From Xylogone sp. PMI_703 (lineage: Eukaryota > Ascomycota > Leotiomycetes), in assembly GCA_021399445.1 (NCBI GenBank), contig JAJTUQ010000002.1, positions 7,750,001-7,814,000 of the forward strand: 64,000 nt of DNA. The letters are read 5' to 3'. Positions 36,435-49,273 of the stretch are shown in pieces. The position numbers were made by a program, and so were the translations under genes. Within the stretch, counting starts at the first letter, position 1. Every line of letters starts with the position of its first letter. The notes under the pieces were generated by a model. That model searched no databases, was not told the origin of the DNA, and saw only the letters and a program-made list of their open reading frames with translations.

Positions 36435-36726
36435 GCGTCGCAACAGCCAGGCTACCCCGCAGCAAAGGGCGAATGTGGGGCCTGGTTGATTGCTCCCTGC
36501 GCTCCCCAATCAGGCCCTCCACATTTCGGCTGCGGCCAACCTCCAGTTTTCATCGCATCCCGACCGAATTGAGTCTGCAAACACCGTGTTGGCAGCGACA
36601 AGGCGAACAATCCACCGCGCGCCCCGTCACATCTCCCTCTTCTCCCTCCTTGTCCTTCTGCGCAGAGAGCTCTCCACATGCTCTGCCTGTGGATGTGTTT
36701 CTGCTGACACCAGATACGTCTCGCAA

Positions 36727-39700
36727 ATGGAGGTCGTCGAGGCACCCCCGGCGCCTGCTCCAAAACCGGCCCCTGTGCTGAGCAAGAAGTGCTCCCATTG
36801 CGACCGCCGCTTCTCCAAAGTTGAGCACTTGCGCCGTCACCAACGATCCCGTATGTTGCTCTGAATCCCCTCATAGTGCACCTGCTCCTTCAATTGCTGC
36901 CAAGAGACGTGCCTGTCGCTGACATTGAACTTTTCGCCCTGCCCAGATACCGGCGAGAAGCCATTCAAGTGCGACTTCTGTGGCCGGCGATATGCCAGAA
37001 GGTACGAGTAATAATACAAATTGTTTCAACGAAGACAAGGCATAAGCGGCGGCGCAGCTGACCTCGTTGCGACAACACAGTGATGTCCTGCATCGCCATG
37101 TCCAGAGTTACCATCCATCCGATCCTTCCTCCGACAAGGCACGCACCGGCTCCAGAAAGCTCTCCACCCTGACCTCGAATAATAACAATAGCGGCAACGG
37201 CAATAGCAATAGCAACGGCGAGCCTTCCGGCACGATCACGGCGATTTCACATCATGAGGAAGTGCCTGTGATGGATACACAACATCCAGGCATCCCAGGC
37301 CCTCCTCCACAAATGCTCTTTGGCCAACCCAATCTCGGTAACGGCCAGATACCTTCTCCCCAGCTAAGTAGAAACGACCTTCGATCGCCCACGCTGGCTC
37401 TAGATTCGCTGGCAACAGCATCCGTGATGCAGGCGCAGAACGACATGAATCCACCGCCATCCAATATTGACCCTGCACTGACTCCAATGCACGACGGTTA
37501 CTCGACTATGAGAAGCTATGGACGAGCAAGCAGCGTCTCTCAGTCAATATCTACGCCGGCCGGACCACCACCAGGACAGACGCCGCAGAGTGTAGACGGA
37601 ACTGTGAGTGCGAGGATGAATGGTTCAATGCTGCAACCAGAGCAGGCGCGCCCAAGCATGGACATGGGAGCTCCAACACCACGAATGGCGCAGTCTTACG
37701 ATGCCTTGAGCAGCTGGCAACCCCCATATGGCCATGACTTCATGAGCACACCCAGCAATATCGACATGTGGAACGATTCGATGATGATGGATTTCATGGA
37801 TTTGGTTGAGCCTCCCTATTTCATGGCCCCTCTACGACCTCGACGACACCGGTTATCGCAATCTGAACTGAAGGAGCGCGTCCCCAATGAACGATTCATG
37901 AGAGTGGCTAGGCTGTGGCCGACTCGGCGGACCCCACATTACAGCTTGATGTCTCATCTCTGGGCAAGCATCGTTGCCCATCCAGAGGACAACCTCTTTG
38001 CCGATACAACCATCGCCTCATCCTCACCACATCCTCCGGTCGTGGATTTCAATGGGTCGAGATGGGGATTGGATGAAGAAAGGCGGCAAGAATTCATCCA
38101 TGAGTATGGCTCTACCACCTTTCCGGTGAACAACAAACCCTCACCTGCTGCATCCAACCATGATACGGGCGATTCCATGCCTGGTCGTCGACCATCGGTA
38201 AATCGGAGCGACTCATTTAGCCATAGTCAATCTGGAGCCTCGAACATGTCCAAATTTCCTTCGGCCGAGATCCTCGACATGAGCCTTGATCAATATTTTC
38301 GACAATTTCACCCTTTGCTCCCTTTCATACATCAACCAACCTTTAATGCGAAAACTGCTCCCACATCCCTGGTATTCCCCATGTGTCTCGTCGGATTGAC
38401 TTTGCTGGATTCAATTGGGACCAAGAAGTTTGTTTGCGCACATCTGCCTGTAAGTTAGATATTGGTCCTTGTGTGGGGCCATCCCTGATCTCTTTGCCTC
38501 ACGACGGTTTATTCTGACTCTTGTATGAACAAAGGCTGCAATTGAAAAATGCCGAAAGGAAATGGTTGGGCGATTAACCAAGCCAGAGGAAGCAGTCAAA
38601 TTGTTGACCACCTTGGCCTCTGCCACACTGCTTCTCAATGCTGCTGCTACATGTGGGGTACTACTCCCGACTTCCTGCCCACTTCTTCGACTAAATTCAA
38701 TATAGGATCGAGGACAAGATGTTCAAGCTCAGATGCTCTATTTGGAGACCATGTCGGTTAGTATATTAATCTTTCCATCCAGACGAGCTTTGGCGCTGAT
38801 TTCACTATAGGTTGCCCAACGCAATGGACTTTTCGCTCCAGATGAGAGTAACCAACTCAACATGTCACTCTTTCAGAGCCTGGATGGTGATGCCGCAGTA
38901 TGGAAGGCATGGGCGAGATGTGAGTCGGCCAAACGGTAAGTTGCTCTCATACTACGTTGATTTTATGTATCATTCGCTGATATTTTTTCTAGGTTATTCG
39001 TTTGTTTGATCATGCTTGACGCATATCTCTCTTACACACTGGGCACAGCGCCCCTTATACGAACCGGAACTATATCCCTGAAGCTTCCCTGCGCAATGGA
39101 GCTTTTCCAAGCTTTCACCCCCAAGTCCTGGCTGCGGTTGGTAAACTGCGGAAGCCCAATGATAAAGCCGACCCTCAACATTGGTGCCTCGTCCACTCCT
39201 TTACCGAAAGGCCTCATCGACAGCGCCTTGGCTATGCATGGTCTTCTTTCTGTGATCTGGCTCCGTGTTAGTGAAGCTCGCCATCGCCTACTTCTTTCCC
39301 ACTCGTACCAAGACACAAAGAGGTTCCTGGTTCCAGCAGAGATTTATGCTACCGATAGCCAAGCGCGACATATTGCACCTCTCCTTCTCGACATACTGTC
39401 AACCTACTCGCAAGCCCTTCAGTCCATAAATTCCAACTGTATGGCGCTCTGGCACAGCCTCTCTATGATGCTCACCTCAAATATCTCGCTTTTCGAGCTC
39501 GCAGCTGGCCGAAGCGGTGCAGATGCTGCCAAGTCCGCACTCGATGATATTGCGACATGGAGCCGTAGTCCCGCTGCCAGAAGATCGTGTCTCCATGCTG
39601 CACATATCTTCCTAACTATCAGTCGTCGCCGAGTCAGTGATGGTACCATGTTTCACAGCGAAATTGCACTCTTCAACGCCGCCCTGGTCCTCGGCCTTTA

Positions 39701-40268
39701 TGTCTTCATGATGCCCCAAACACCAACCTTGACACAAGTTGGCGACGACGGGGACCCAGCAAACGAGCCCGATCCTGACCCAGAACCATTTGAAATCATG
39801 GATCCAGTGGATTGGATCGCCGTAGGAATGGAAGGGCTCATCTCCGATAACACTACACCTTCTTCCACCACCCTTGATCCATCAATCTCCCAATCGCAAT
39901 CACAATCTCAAACGCCTTATACGAACCAAAGTACTGCCACTGGCCAACCCAACACCATTTCTGCTTCCCAGCCTTCGCTTCCGCCACCCCCACCCCAAGC
40001 GCATTCCCAATCCCAACACCCTTCAATAGGCAAATTGAGCTCAAACTCTACTGCTGCGAAACACTTCATCCGCGAAGGCGGAGTCATGAGTTTCTCAGGT
40101 GCTGTCTGCTATGGAGGGTATAACGCCGCGCGAAGGATCTTCCTCGAGTATGCGGCACTGTTAGAGGAGATTGGAAAGTGGAGTGGTCGGGAGTTGAGTT
40201 TTATCTTGCGGATTATGAGTGATAGTCTACTGGATCTAGATGCTGGAGATGAGGCTATCGAGGATTGA
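36727..40268 (+). CDS. C2H2 zinc-finger plus Fungal_trans transcription factor
   Basis: A nuclear regulator of about 1,040 residues in seven exons. Introns are 36851-36946, 37002-37080, 38450-38534, 38658-38705, 38757-38810 and 38936-38992. Two C2H2 fingers are assembled by splicing: CSHCDRRFSKVEHLRRHQRSH, then the TGEKPF linker, then CDFCGRRYARSDVLHRH. The linker crosses the first junction and the second finger crosses the second. An Asn/Ser/Gly tract follows (AAT/AGC repeats around 37180-37220), then a long disordered Pro/Ser/Gln region. The fungal-specific helical domain starts around SLDQYFRQFHPLLPFIHQPTF and includes AVWKAWARCESAKRLFVCLIMLDAY. The C-terminus has a Ser/Gln-rich stretch. 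This C2H2 plus Fungal_trans architecture is known in Pezizomycotina; targets are unknown. Confidence 0.9.
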
Positions 40269-41310
40269 AATGTCATAAAACAAGGGATTAAGGCTTTCGG
40301 AGTTTCTGGTCTTGGGATTTTGCAGAATAGCTGGGAACAGGCGTATCTGTACTGGTTGGGAATGGATTTGTTTTTATTACTGGCTGACTGTATATTTCTC
40401 GATATACATTATATTGAGTACATCTATGGGAGCATGGGCGTGACATTGGGAATGGAAAGATGGACTTCAACAGGATCTTTTGATATTTCTGGCCGGTTAG
40501 GTATCATCCAAAAAGTTATACTGCATCCTAGCTAGTGAGCTGTTCAGGATCTTGCAATAGCCATATATATCACTATTTCATGCTCGAAATTTATACCAAG
40601 TGTTCTCAAGTTACTGTAGTTATCGAGGCAACTATCCTGTGCCTCAGGGTGTCAATAATAGAAGAGATTGTATGGTTGAAGGCCAGTTTTAAAACGCCTG
40701 GATATTCAATTTTACAAGGACGTGAAATGAGAGGGCAGTACTGCCACATGGTTCTTCTGCTTCAAAAAGGAAGAGTCATCCAGACACAGGACTTAGGAGA
40801 ATGACAATTCAATCCACTAGATTCTTCCAAGAGATGTCCGGAATACGATAAAAAGGAAGTCCAATGGGGGCCCTAGCAGATACGGTTAGTTAGAGGGATC
40901 AAGAAATTGTGGCTAGACTCCTCAATTCCCGCACACTACGTAAATTCTCATACATCTAACCTGATTAGATCCCCATTCAGTGTAGATTGTTTGATAATTT
41001 GTGTTTGTTGAACACTTGGCGTGTGATTATCCGGCTATATTTTGGAGGGCCCCGAATTGACCAACCAGAAGACAGCCACCGGCTCTTCGGCTCAATCTCC
41101 ACATCTGGGGTAAGTGTGCCTCCTCAGAACTGGGGAGACAGGGGCAATATGCTCTGTTGCTATGTCTATATCATGTTTTGAGTATCCTGCTTTTCTGGAG
41201 TTTCCTTTTTTAAAGAAAACTAGTGAAACAAATAATGATTTCAAAGGTGAATCATCGAAAATGATAACAGATATGGAATTATTGTAGTGAAATTGCTAAC
41301 ACAAATCTAG
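40269..41310. other. Intergenic and unresolved 5' exon of the transporter
   Basis: 3' flank of the C2H2 gene and 5' part of the next gene. The transporter needs a first exon here. An ATG at 40864 (MGALADT before a GTTAGT donor) is the best candidate; an ATG at 41235 (MISK) is another. I cannot choose. Confidence 0.4.
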
Positions 41311-43441
41311 CAAATCTACTTTTACGGCATTGCGCCCTGCACGGGTGGCCTTGCTTTTGGATATGTACGCCACTCTCATCCGTATCACCGAGTCCTTACT
41401 AACCCCAATGACCCATACAGGATACTGGTTCAATGAGTATGTTGATGCCGTCTGCTGTTAGTGTTTCAATAATTTAATATATGTTCAGGCGGTATATTGG
41501 CTATGCCCCAGTTTTTAGAGTACTTTGATCATCCAAGCAACTTCCGGCAAGGAGGCATCACCGCGTCCATTTTAGCAGGAGCTTTTGCCGGCTCTCTCGT
41601 AACTGGGGCATTCATTGCCGATACATTCGGAAGGAAGAAGACTATCTTGTTTGGTTCAGCTCTTTTCACGGTTGGGTGTGCAGTTGCTGCTGCTGCTAAT
41701 GGACTTGCTGCGCTGGTTGCTGGCCGGCTTATAAATGGTATGGGCAATGGATGCCTGGCTATGATGGTGAGTAAGTCTTATAAGGGTGTTTATGTTCCTG
41801 CTCACAAAGCTTTCTCTAGGTCCCTCTTTACCAGAGTGAGATTACCCCAAAGGAGTAAGTATTCTTCCAGAAGAATCCTGAGATTAGTACTGAGAAAATA
41901 GAATCCGTGGTCGAATAATCTCAGTTCAACAATGCTTCATTAATTTCGGTATTCTCATTGCCTTCTGGATCCAGTATGGAACTAGTTTCATCGATGGCTC
42001 TGCAGCATGGAGACTACCTATGGCTCTTCAAATGATTGTTAGTATTTATCCAAATCCCTGATCGAAGCTTTCTCATAGTATATATTAGGCAACCATTGCA
42101 CTACATCTTACAATGTATTTTCTTCCTGAGTCCCCACGATGGCTTGTTTCTAAGGACCGACACGAAGAAGCCTTGACTGTCCTCGCAAGGCTACATGCCA
42201 ACGGCAATGAGAACGATTCTTATGTTTTGGCGGAATTGAGTGAGATTAGAGCCAAGCTTGCTCAGGAGAAGCTCTACCCAGCACCATCTTATTTCAAGCT
42301 TCTGTTTGGGGAAGAACGTAGACGTATGTGGATTGGAATTGGAGTGGTACGTATGTTTATCATTTATAGCTATGCGTTCTAATCTCGCCACAGCAATTTT
42401 GGCAATCCATGACTGGTATCAATGTGTAAGCTCTCCTGTCTTTGAATTTCACCAAAGAATAAACCTAATGGACCTAGCATCATGTACTACGCCGTCTTCC
42501 TTTTCCAGCAAGCTGGTATATCTGGCACCGCTGCGTCCTTGCTGGCGAACGGTCTCCAAGGCCTCGTCTTGAATATATCTACGTTGCCAAACATGTACTG
42601 GATGGACAAGTGGGGAAGAAGAATACCAATGATTATTGGCGGTGTAGGCATGGGTATAGCAATGATGTTGATTGGCGTTCTTATGAAAACTAAAGGTATC
42701 GTCCGACTCTGCATTCCCTCTCACCCAGAGCTAATGAGTTTCACAGGAGACCCTGTCTACAACGAGTTGACGAAGAAGACCGATTTTACCTTTTCTTCCA
42801 AAGCTGCTTCAAATGCTACTATCGCTTTTGTTTATATCTACGTCATGGTCTTTGGCTTGACCTGGGCCTGCGTTGCCTGGGTCTACCCTCCAGAAATATT
42901 TAGTATGAACATGCGTGGTCGCGCTACCTCAATGACGACAGCAACAAACTGGTTTGTTGTAAGTAGAATAGCGTGCTTATAGTTAAATTACTAAGTCAGC
43001 GCAGAACTTCTGGTTTGCTCTATATATTCCGACTGCTATGAATAAAATTAGGTAAGAGATTCCGAAAACATACCAGTACATGCATAGCTAACCATGATAG
43101 CTGGAAACTGTACATGGTGTTCATGGCTCTTTGCTATCTGATGGCAATAGTTGTGTACTTGTACTATCCGGTAAGTATCTCCTGTATCCGGTGTCCGTCA
43201 CAAAATCTTATATCTTGTCCAGGAATCTGCTGGTAAGACACTTGAAGAAATGGACTATCTTTTTATGAAAGGTCGTTCGCCTTGGGTAATGTTCGATAAG
43301 GAAGCTACTAAGATTGGAAGCATTTTTGAGCGCGACATGGCCAGTGGAGAGGCGCTGACCGCTTTTGAAGGCAAGCTTACGGATATCAAACATGTTGAGA
43401 CTGCAGTAGCCGAAGATGACAAGCATGCCAGCGAAGTTTAG
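41311..43441 (+). CDS. MFS sugar transporter (5' exon not resolved)
   Basis: A plasma-membrane sugar:H+ symporter of the MFS sugar-porter family with 12 expected membrane segments. Many small exons splice in frame: FGY joins DTGSMSG and then GILAMPQF; MMV joins PLYQSEI; VQQCFINFGI, MALQMI and ATIALH follow. Family marks are FGRKK after TM2, PESPRWLV after TM6, QFWQSMTGINV in TM7, MDKWGRRIP, PPEIF and NFWFALYIP. The C-terminus PESAGKTLEEMDYLF is the standard end motif. The first translated exon lies upstream and is not fixed. Substrate (hexose, pentose or galacturonate-type) is not readable. The gene is next to a Zn2Cys6 regulator on the same strand, which may control it. Confidence 0.85.
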
Positions 43442-43807
43442 TCATGCTTTGCAAATATGAACTTCTTACGTAGCCTTATATGTGGTTATCATGTGTTCTC
43501 TCACGGGGCTTGTAACTCGCGTGTCACTTGGCTTGCAAAAAGCCTTGATCTGAATTCAATCGAACACATCTGAAGATATATAAAGTATTAGAATGACTAG
43601 TAGTCATGATATAAACGTTATCACTGCCTTCAAAAATGTTTTTTGGACTCAAGTTGAATTGTGAAACTGTACCGGAGATATCTTGGCGATGCCCGTGGTT
43701 GGTCTAGTCTCGGCAATATAGATATTTCCGAGCTGGCATCAAGTTGAAATGCCGAAACCTCCATCACATAAAGGAAAACGCCCTCATTTCAGCATGTAAC
43801 CTCTTCT
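43442..43807. other. Intergenic, promoter of the regulator
   Basis: 366 bp between the transporter and the Zn2Cys6 gene on the same strand; no coding signal. Confidence 0.55.
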
Positions 43808-46413
43808 ATGTCCGGATCGCTCTACGCCATTGCAAACTATAGCAAACGCCCCTCCACTTCAATGGATACTTTTGCTTCCAGTAGCGAGCCACCGAGGGCC
43901 GAAGAAACAAGGAGACGTGCCCTCAAAAATAACAAGGCGTGTGTGCTCTGTCGTGCACGCAAGGTTAAGTGCGATGCCGCCATGATTGGTCTCCCCTGCA
44001 GTAGCTGTTCTAGCAGGCAGTCTGCCAAGGACTGTGTACTACCAGTCCGTAAGGGTCGGACCAGGTTAGTCGATTACTGATATAATATGATGGTTTATGT
44101 TTCATCAGGTGCGTGCTAACATAGATGGTGTTCATAGGAAAGTAATACCTGTTTTACCGACTCCTAGCCATGTATGTTTTAGATGGGTGGCATTGCCCGA
44201 GCTGCTTTCTTCTACTCTCCTTCACGGGTCCTTCACAATTTTCACTGACTGTTGGCAGACTGCAGCCATCCCGCCTGCCTCCAACAGTAGCCTGTTGGAT
44301 AGTCTCAATCGATCTAATCGATCTAATCAATCTAATCAGACAAAACGATCCTCCACTTTCGATTCCCTGGAAAGCCAAAGCACATGCCGGACTGAGCCAG
44401 ATCTGCTCTACCTCAATATCCTAGACGACGCTGTGAAAGAAACCACAGAATCAAGTCGACATCACACCACTTCCAATTTCCCCTACAGCTCAAGGCCGCA
44501 AGACGGTTCTAATCCTCAGAGCTATCTATGGACCAAGCTACCCCGATTGGATGATATAGATAATGAATATCTTTTCAAGAAGGGCGTCTTTGATCTACCT
44601 CCTCCTCACCACTTGTAAGACAATCATGGAATCCTCTGTCCTCCATTGTTCTTCTCTAGGTCTTCGTCACCACTCTACTTACAGGCAGAATCAACAGAGA
44701 TGCCCTCGTCAAGACATATTTTGACAATGTCTACCCCTTTGTTCCCGTCATCAGCAGAGCTGATTTCATTCGCCACTATCAAGCCGGCGACTGCTCTTTG
44801 TTCCTGCTTCGTGCTATATTGACACCGGCCAGTCTCCATGCACCAGCAGATGTGCTATCTGCCTGTGGCTTTCCCAGCCGCTCGGCCGCTCAAGAGTCGT
44901 TCTTCTCCAAAGCCAAGCTGCTCCACGACTTTGCCGCTGAAGATGACCCGCTGTTGATGCTGCAGGGATCCATAATCTTGTCCATGGTGATTCTCGACCA
45001 CCCCACAGATCGGGACTTTAACTACTGGTTCCACAACGCGATACGTCTTGCCACCAAGCTTGACATACGCAACACGTGCGTTTCCTATTGTTGGACTATA
45101 GTCCCTGTCACATGTATTGCCGGTGCTAACTGCCTACGTTCTCTTTGCTAGGTGTGTCCGAGAAGACAAACCTCCCAAAGTCTTAAAGTTGTATAGAAGG
45201 ATCTGGTGGGCTCTCTATGTACGTCCTTCTCGTCAATGTGTTCTGTTTTTTCTGCTTTATGCTCATTGTAACTACATAGTTTCTGGATATTTTCCAGGTC
45301 TTTGTCAATACTGGGCATTCGCGACTACTGGAGAACACCTCTGCGATCAAGCCTAGGACGGAAGATGACTGGGAAGCGGAGGACGTCTCAGGAGCATCAT
45401 TCGGCTTGCTATCAGCGGTCACGCCTCAACAAAAGGTCGTACCTGTTGTTTATTGCGAGTTGGCTCGAATGAGTGCGTATTGCTTCTATTCAATTCTTTG
45501 TTCTTATTCCCCTTTGATTTTATTTCCAATCTGTAACTGACGTCACAAGCAATGACTAACTCTATATAGTCGGACAGTGTTTGTCCATTGTGACAAACAA
45601 ACCACAACAGGATCCTCGCCAAATGATGCACGCACTCGATGCATGGCGCAAGTCTCTCGCCGCTAAGATGCACATACATGGGAATACCGGAACTGACATT
45701 TACTATCTCAATGTACAAGCCATGAGCTACAGGTTTGAGTGCATCTTGTGTCGTCTGATACGACGCTGTTGGCAACAGTCCCAACATGCTGACTGGAGCG
45801 AGTGGGCTAAACAGCGGCTTCAGTCCGCCATTCTGGAGCTGGACACAATTACCATGAGAGTGTTGGCGAGTGGTACTATTCAAGACTATCCTGTATCCTT
45901 GTAAGTGCCGCCCATTTCTACATATTTTCCAATTTTTCAGACATGCCCCTCTGTTCAGAACTCACTGATGAAACTAACAATTGCTTTCTCAGCACGACCA
46001 CAATAACTGCGCTCCTCGCTCTGCATATCGAATCGGCCCTTGATCCAGCCGAGACAGACCTCGTCCGTTCCATGGCTCGGATATCCATCAGCCAGACAAT
46101 GCTTGTCCTCATCCAGGGAAACGAAATACCCGCGTTGAAAAGAGCGCTGCCGGTATTCGAGAGGATTCTTGCCAAGAAAAACCTGTATTTGCTTCCCCCC
46201 AGTAATCTCGGTCAAGTACCTGCGCAGTCGCCGGCGCAGTCACAAGAGAATAGTATTGCGGATGCGTACGCTTTGCCGCCCACACAAGTCGGTGTAGCTT
46301 CGTCTCAATTGGGGCAGTGCGAGAACAACTCAGCGTTCAATGTGGATTTACTAGGACTTGATTTCTTGGACGAGTGGCAGATTGGACAACTTGACTTTAC
46401 TGGTTCATATTGA
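43808..46413 (+). CDS. Zn2Cys6 transcription factor, cutinase transcription factor 1 beta-like
   Basis: A nuclear regulator. The ATG at 43808 leads to the zinc cluster ACVLCRARKVKCD...LPCSSCSSRQSAKDC. Exons join by frame: GRTR to KVIPVLPTPSH, then TAAIPPASN, HHL to RINRDALVKTYFDN, IRNT to CVREDKPPKV, and ALY to VFVNTGHSR. LVKTYFDNVYPFVPVISRADF, FNYWFHNAIRLATKLDIRNT and RRIWWALY are Fungal_trans hallmarks of the CTF1-beta group, which control fatty-acid, cutin or amino-acid-like catabolic genes. The VRDR segment usual after WWALY is missing in the spliced form, so an exon boundary may differ. A 9 bp repeat codes an Arg-Ser-Asn tract. It lies between a sugar transporter and an exporter. The target is unknown. 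Confidence 0.83.
44308..44339 (+). repeat. In-frame 9 bp tandem repeat (CGATCTAAT-like)
   Basis: About three and a half copies inside the regulator's linker encode N-R-S/N-Q-S. The unit length keeps frame, so copy number can vary without breaking the protein. Confidence 0.7.
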
Positions 46414-46777
46414 CATGAGTTTCCCAAGAATGAGTGGCATCGAGGCGCACGCATTATCTGGAGCAATGTCAGCCATATGGGTGTCTATTAGGATGCAGAG
46501 CTTGTCGAATCTTCCTTTCCCCTGAAACATTCCCGTCGTTCAGTCGCAATAATACAACCTGAGTCTCTGTACTAACCATCTTGTTCGCTTCAGGCTAAGA
46601 CGAGAAGTATATGGCTAGGTATCTCAAGTCCAATGGATCTGGATCTTCTGTCTACATTTTCATATTGAATCCATACTCCACATGCTTCCTCTCCGTCTCT
46701 TAAACTTCCACGATGGCGCTCCATGAGGTATTACGGAGCGCCAATAACACTCTCGGGGATAGCCTCCACTTAACAGC
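46414..46777. other. Convergent intergenic region
   Basis: 364 bp between the ends of the regulator (plus) and the MFS exporter (minus). No coding signal. Confidence 0.55.
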
Positions 46778-48567
46778 CTATTCAACCCCATTTTCTGGCC
46801 CATTTGTCTCGGCTCCAATCACGACGTGTCGACGATGCATCATCTCCAGCAATTTTGCTGCCTCGGAAGCATACTTGCATTTAGAGCGTATCTGTGGTCC
46901 GTACTTGTTAAACAGAAACGGGAAAGGCAGGCACCCAAGCACCAGGAATGCAGGGATAGAGCTCGCCCATTGATTTCCGAGCTTCTCGTACATTTGAGTG
47001 GTAAACAGGGGAAACGCAGTACCAAACAAGGACCGAAGGACCGAATTGGCTGCCAGCACAGAAGCAGCATAGACAACATCTGTACACAGTTGAGCATGTG
47101 CATTGTTTCAAGGGATTATGAGCAAGGATAAAAACATACAAGAATCAATCAGATAACTCATCAGAGAGATGAAGACCATGACAAGTCCGCACGAAAAAAA
47201 CATGGCGCCGATAGTAGGCACGATCCAGTGCACCGATGGATACGTCGTCCACGCAAAAAGGAAGAGGCCAACTGGAAGCACGATAGACCCTGCCATGGCC
47301 GTACCCAGTCTGGCTTCTGATCCAACTACGCGTCCCTCTGCCGCAGCTGCCACGCAGAGGCGCACGTAGCGCTTGTTATCTACACCAGTCGCCAGTGTGG
47401 CAAGACAGACGCCGATAGCAACACCGACAAACGGAAGTCCAGCGGTGCCTTGGCTCCAGCCTCGAGCAACTCGGAAAACGATGGGAAAGCCGGCAAAGAA
47501 CATATACAGTGTGCCATAGATGATGGATATGTACAGTGACGCCAGCAAGACAATGGGCTCGCGGAAGAGAAGGATCCAGGGGCGTGTAAGGGAGACCGAA
47601 AGCTGCTGTGAGAGTGTCTTGAGAGGCTGTCCCGCATCCAGCCGGGACACATATACACTTCCTGTCATCTGGGAGAGAGCCTTGGCTCGATGTTGCAGAA
47701 TGAACGGCGCGTATGTTTCACGGAGAGCCAATATCGCGGGAATCCAGATCACTCCGCCCACTATAGCAATCAAACCAAGAACCCAGCGCCAGCCCTGGGT
47801 CTCACCAAGAAAACCACCGGCAATGGGTCCTGGAAAAAGAAATTGTCAAGAATCAGCAAGTGTACCAAGGCAATAAGGGAAACAAGGGCGGTCTAGATGA
47901 GGGACAGCCACCTACCCAGTGCAGGCCCCAGAAAGGGAGCAGTTGCAAACAATCCCGTCGCCAATCCACGCTCCGCCTTACTGAACATATCTGCAATGAT
48001 TCCCCCAGTATTCGTCATCGACGACGAGCCAAAGGCGCTCGCAAAGAAGCGAAGAACTAGCAATGCCGTAATGTTAGGCGCACACGCTGCTGCTACGCTA
48101 AATGCAATATATGCCGTGTACGAAATGACAAAGATGGACTTGCGACCGTACATCTCTGATAGAGGTGCCCAGATGAGCGGTCCCAGGGCGAATCCCAACA
48201 CGAAGAGTGACAAGCCCAGCGTGGCCACCTCCTGGGACACGTCGAAGCGCTGCATGACGCCTCCGATGCCACTGGCATACACTGAGCTGGCAAAGGTCAC
48301 TGCAAAGGTAGCCAGGGACTGGAGAACGGCAATGGCCCATTTTCGGCCCTTGGAAAAGTTCATGGCGTCTTGGCGGTCGTTGTGGAGGTAATCGACAATA
48401 TAGGGATCGTCGTCTGTGCCATTGCCGGCGTAATTCTGGTTGCAGATATCGTCATCGAGGTGCGTATGGAGGAGAAGAGATTGGATCCGGGACATGCGCC
48501 GGGAGGAGCCCTTGACTCGCTGGGGGATGTCGTCGTCAGAGACAGCAGATTCGGGATGGACGGCCAT
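46778..48567 (-). CDS. MFS drug:H+ antiporter, DHA1/polyamine-exporter (TPO1-like) family
   Basis: A plasma-membrane exporter of the DHA1 (12-TM) family. The ATG at 48565-48567 ([13 protein letters not shown]) starts a hydrophilic N-terminal tail; the open frame extends upstream but reads non-coding. [24 protein letters not shown] is the conserved pre-TM1 segment. [14 protein letters not shown] is MFS motif [19 protein letters not shown] and [13 protein letters not shown] are TM4/TM5 motifs. Intron about 47906-47832 gives [14 protein letters not shown] (motif C); intron about 47142-47084 joins LIDS to YVVYAAS. The family exports polyamines, fungicides and toxins; the substrate is unknown. It is convergent with the regulator. 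Confidence 0.88.
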
Positions 48568-49273
48568 GAGGAGAATGGTAGGAAGGATCGAAAGACCTGC
48601 GTCGAGATATAATAGACGGACAGAGAAAAACCAACAAATTTTCATACCTGGCCATCTTATCACGGCGAGTAGACATTGTGCCTGTGGTTATATAGATTTA
48701 CTTCGGAGGTTTGCATTCGGAGTTTCAGCCTGGCAATACTGTATTAGCGAGGGACAAAAGTCCGCGGCATTATCTACGGAATTATAGGAATAGGGGTAAA
48801 CCCTCCATAATGATAGGCGATATACTGATGTCCTCAATATTGCCGTGTTTTTTCATGCGGCGATTTGATTCCCATACAATTAATATCTGAAATATAGCCT
48901 CCGATTCCACATTATACTGCAATCCACAGTTACTGCTCCTAATATCACCATGCCTGCAAACAGATTGCTCTCGAACAGCAGCGTGCTTGCATAATTAAGC
49001 TCGGTACAATGCTCTCACCTTTGACAAAAAGCCTGTATTGAATGGTTTAACAAGAACTCCATCATAGACTGAGTCAATCTACTTTGGTAGAAAAAACACT
49101 GTATGTATAATAGCTGGCCCGTTCCGATACCCTATATATGTATCAGAACACAGATATATAGGGGTATAAGCAACTAGGCAACTAGAGTTCCCCTTTTGCT
49201 CTGATGAGGACCTGGGAGATCAAAATTCTAATACGAATGCCTCCATAGACAGACTTGAGGTTTCTTTGACCAG
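48568..49273. other. Intergenic, promoter side of the MFS exporter
   Basis: 5' flank of the exporter, AT-rich. A copy-like CAAAATTCTAATACGA string at about 49219 resembles the spacer of the array that follows. No gene. Confidence 0.5.

Larger units (their letters stand above)
34358..36726. other. Long intergenic region with one doubtful small ORF
   Basis: About 2.4 kb. A plus-strand frame at 35469-35693 ends in a coding-like peptide (LKWLDEDYCTHDE, PTWWEIPGWDP), but no exon or start upstream makes it a gene. It may be a relic or a small protein. The right end carries the promoter of the C2H2 factor. Confidence 0.45.

Noticed and set aside
43808..46413. Pseudogene call because VRDR after WWALY is missing
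   Set aside because: All exons join in frame to a normal end and the zinc cluster is complete; an alternative exon border explains it better.
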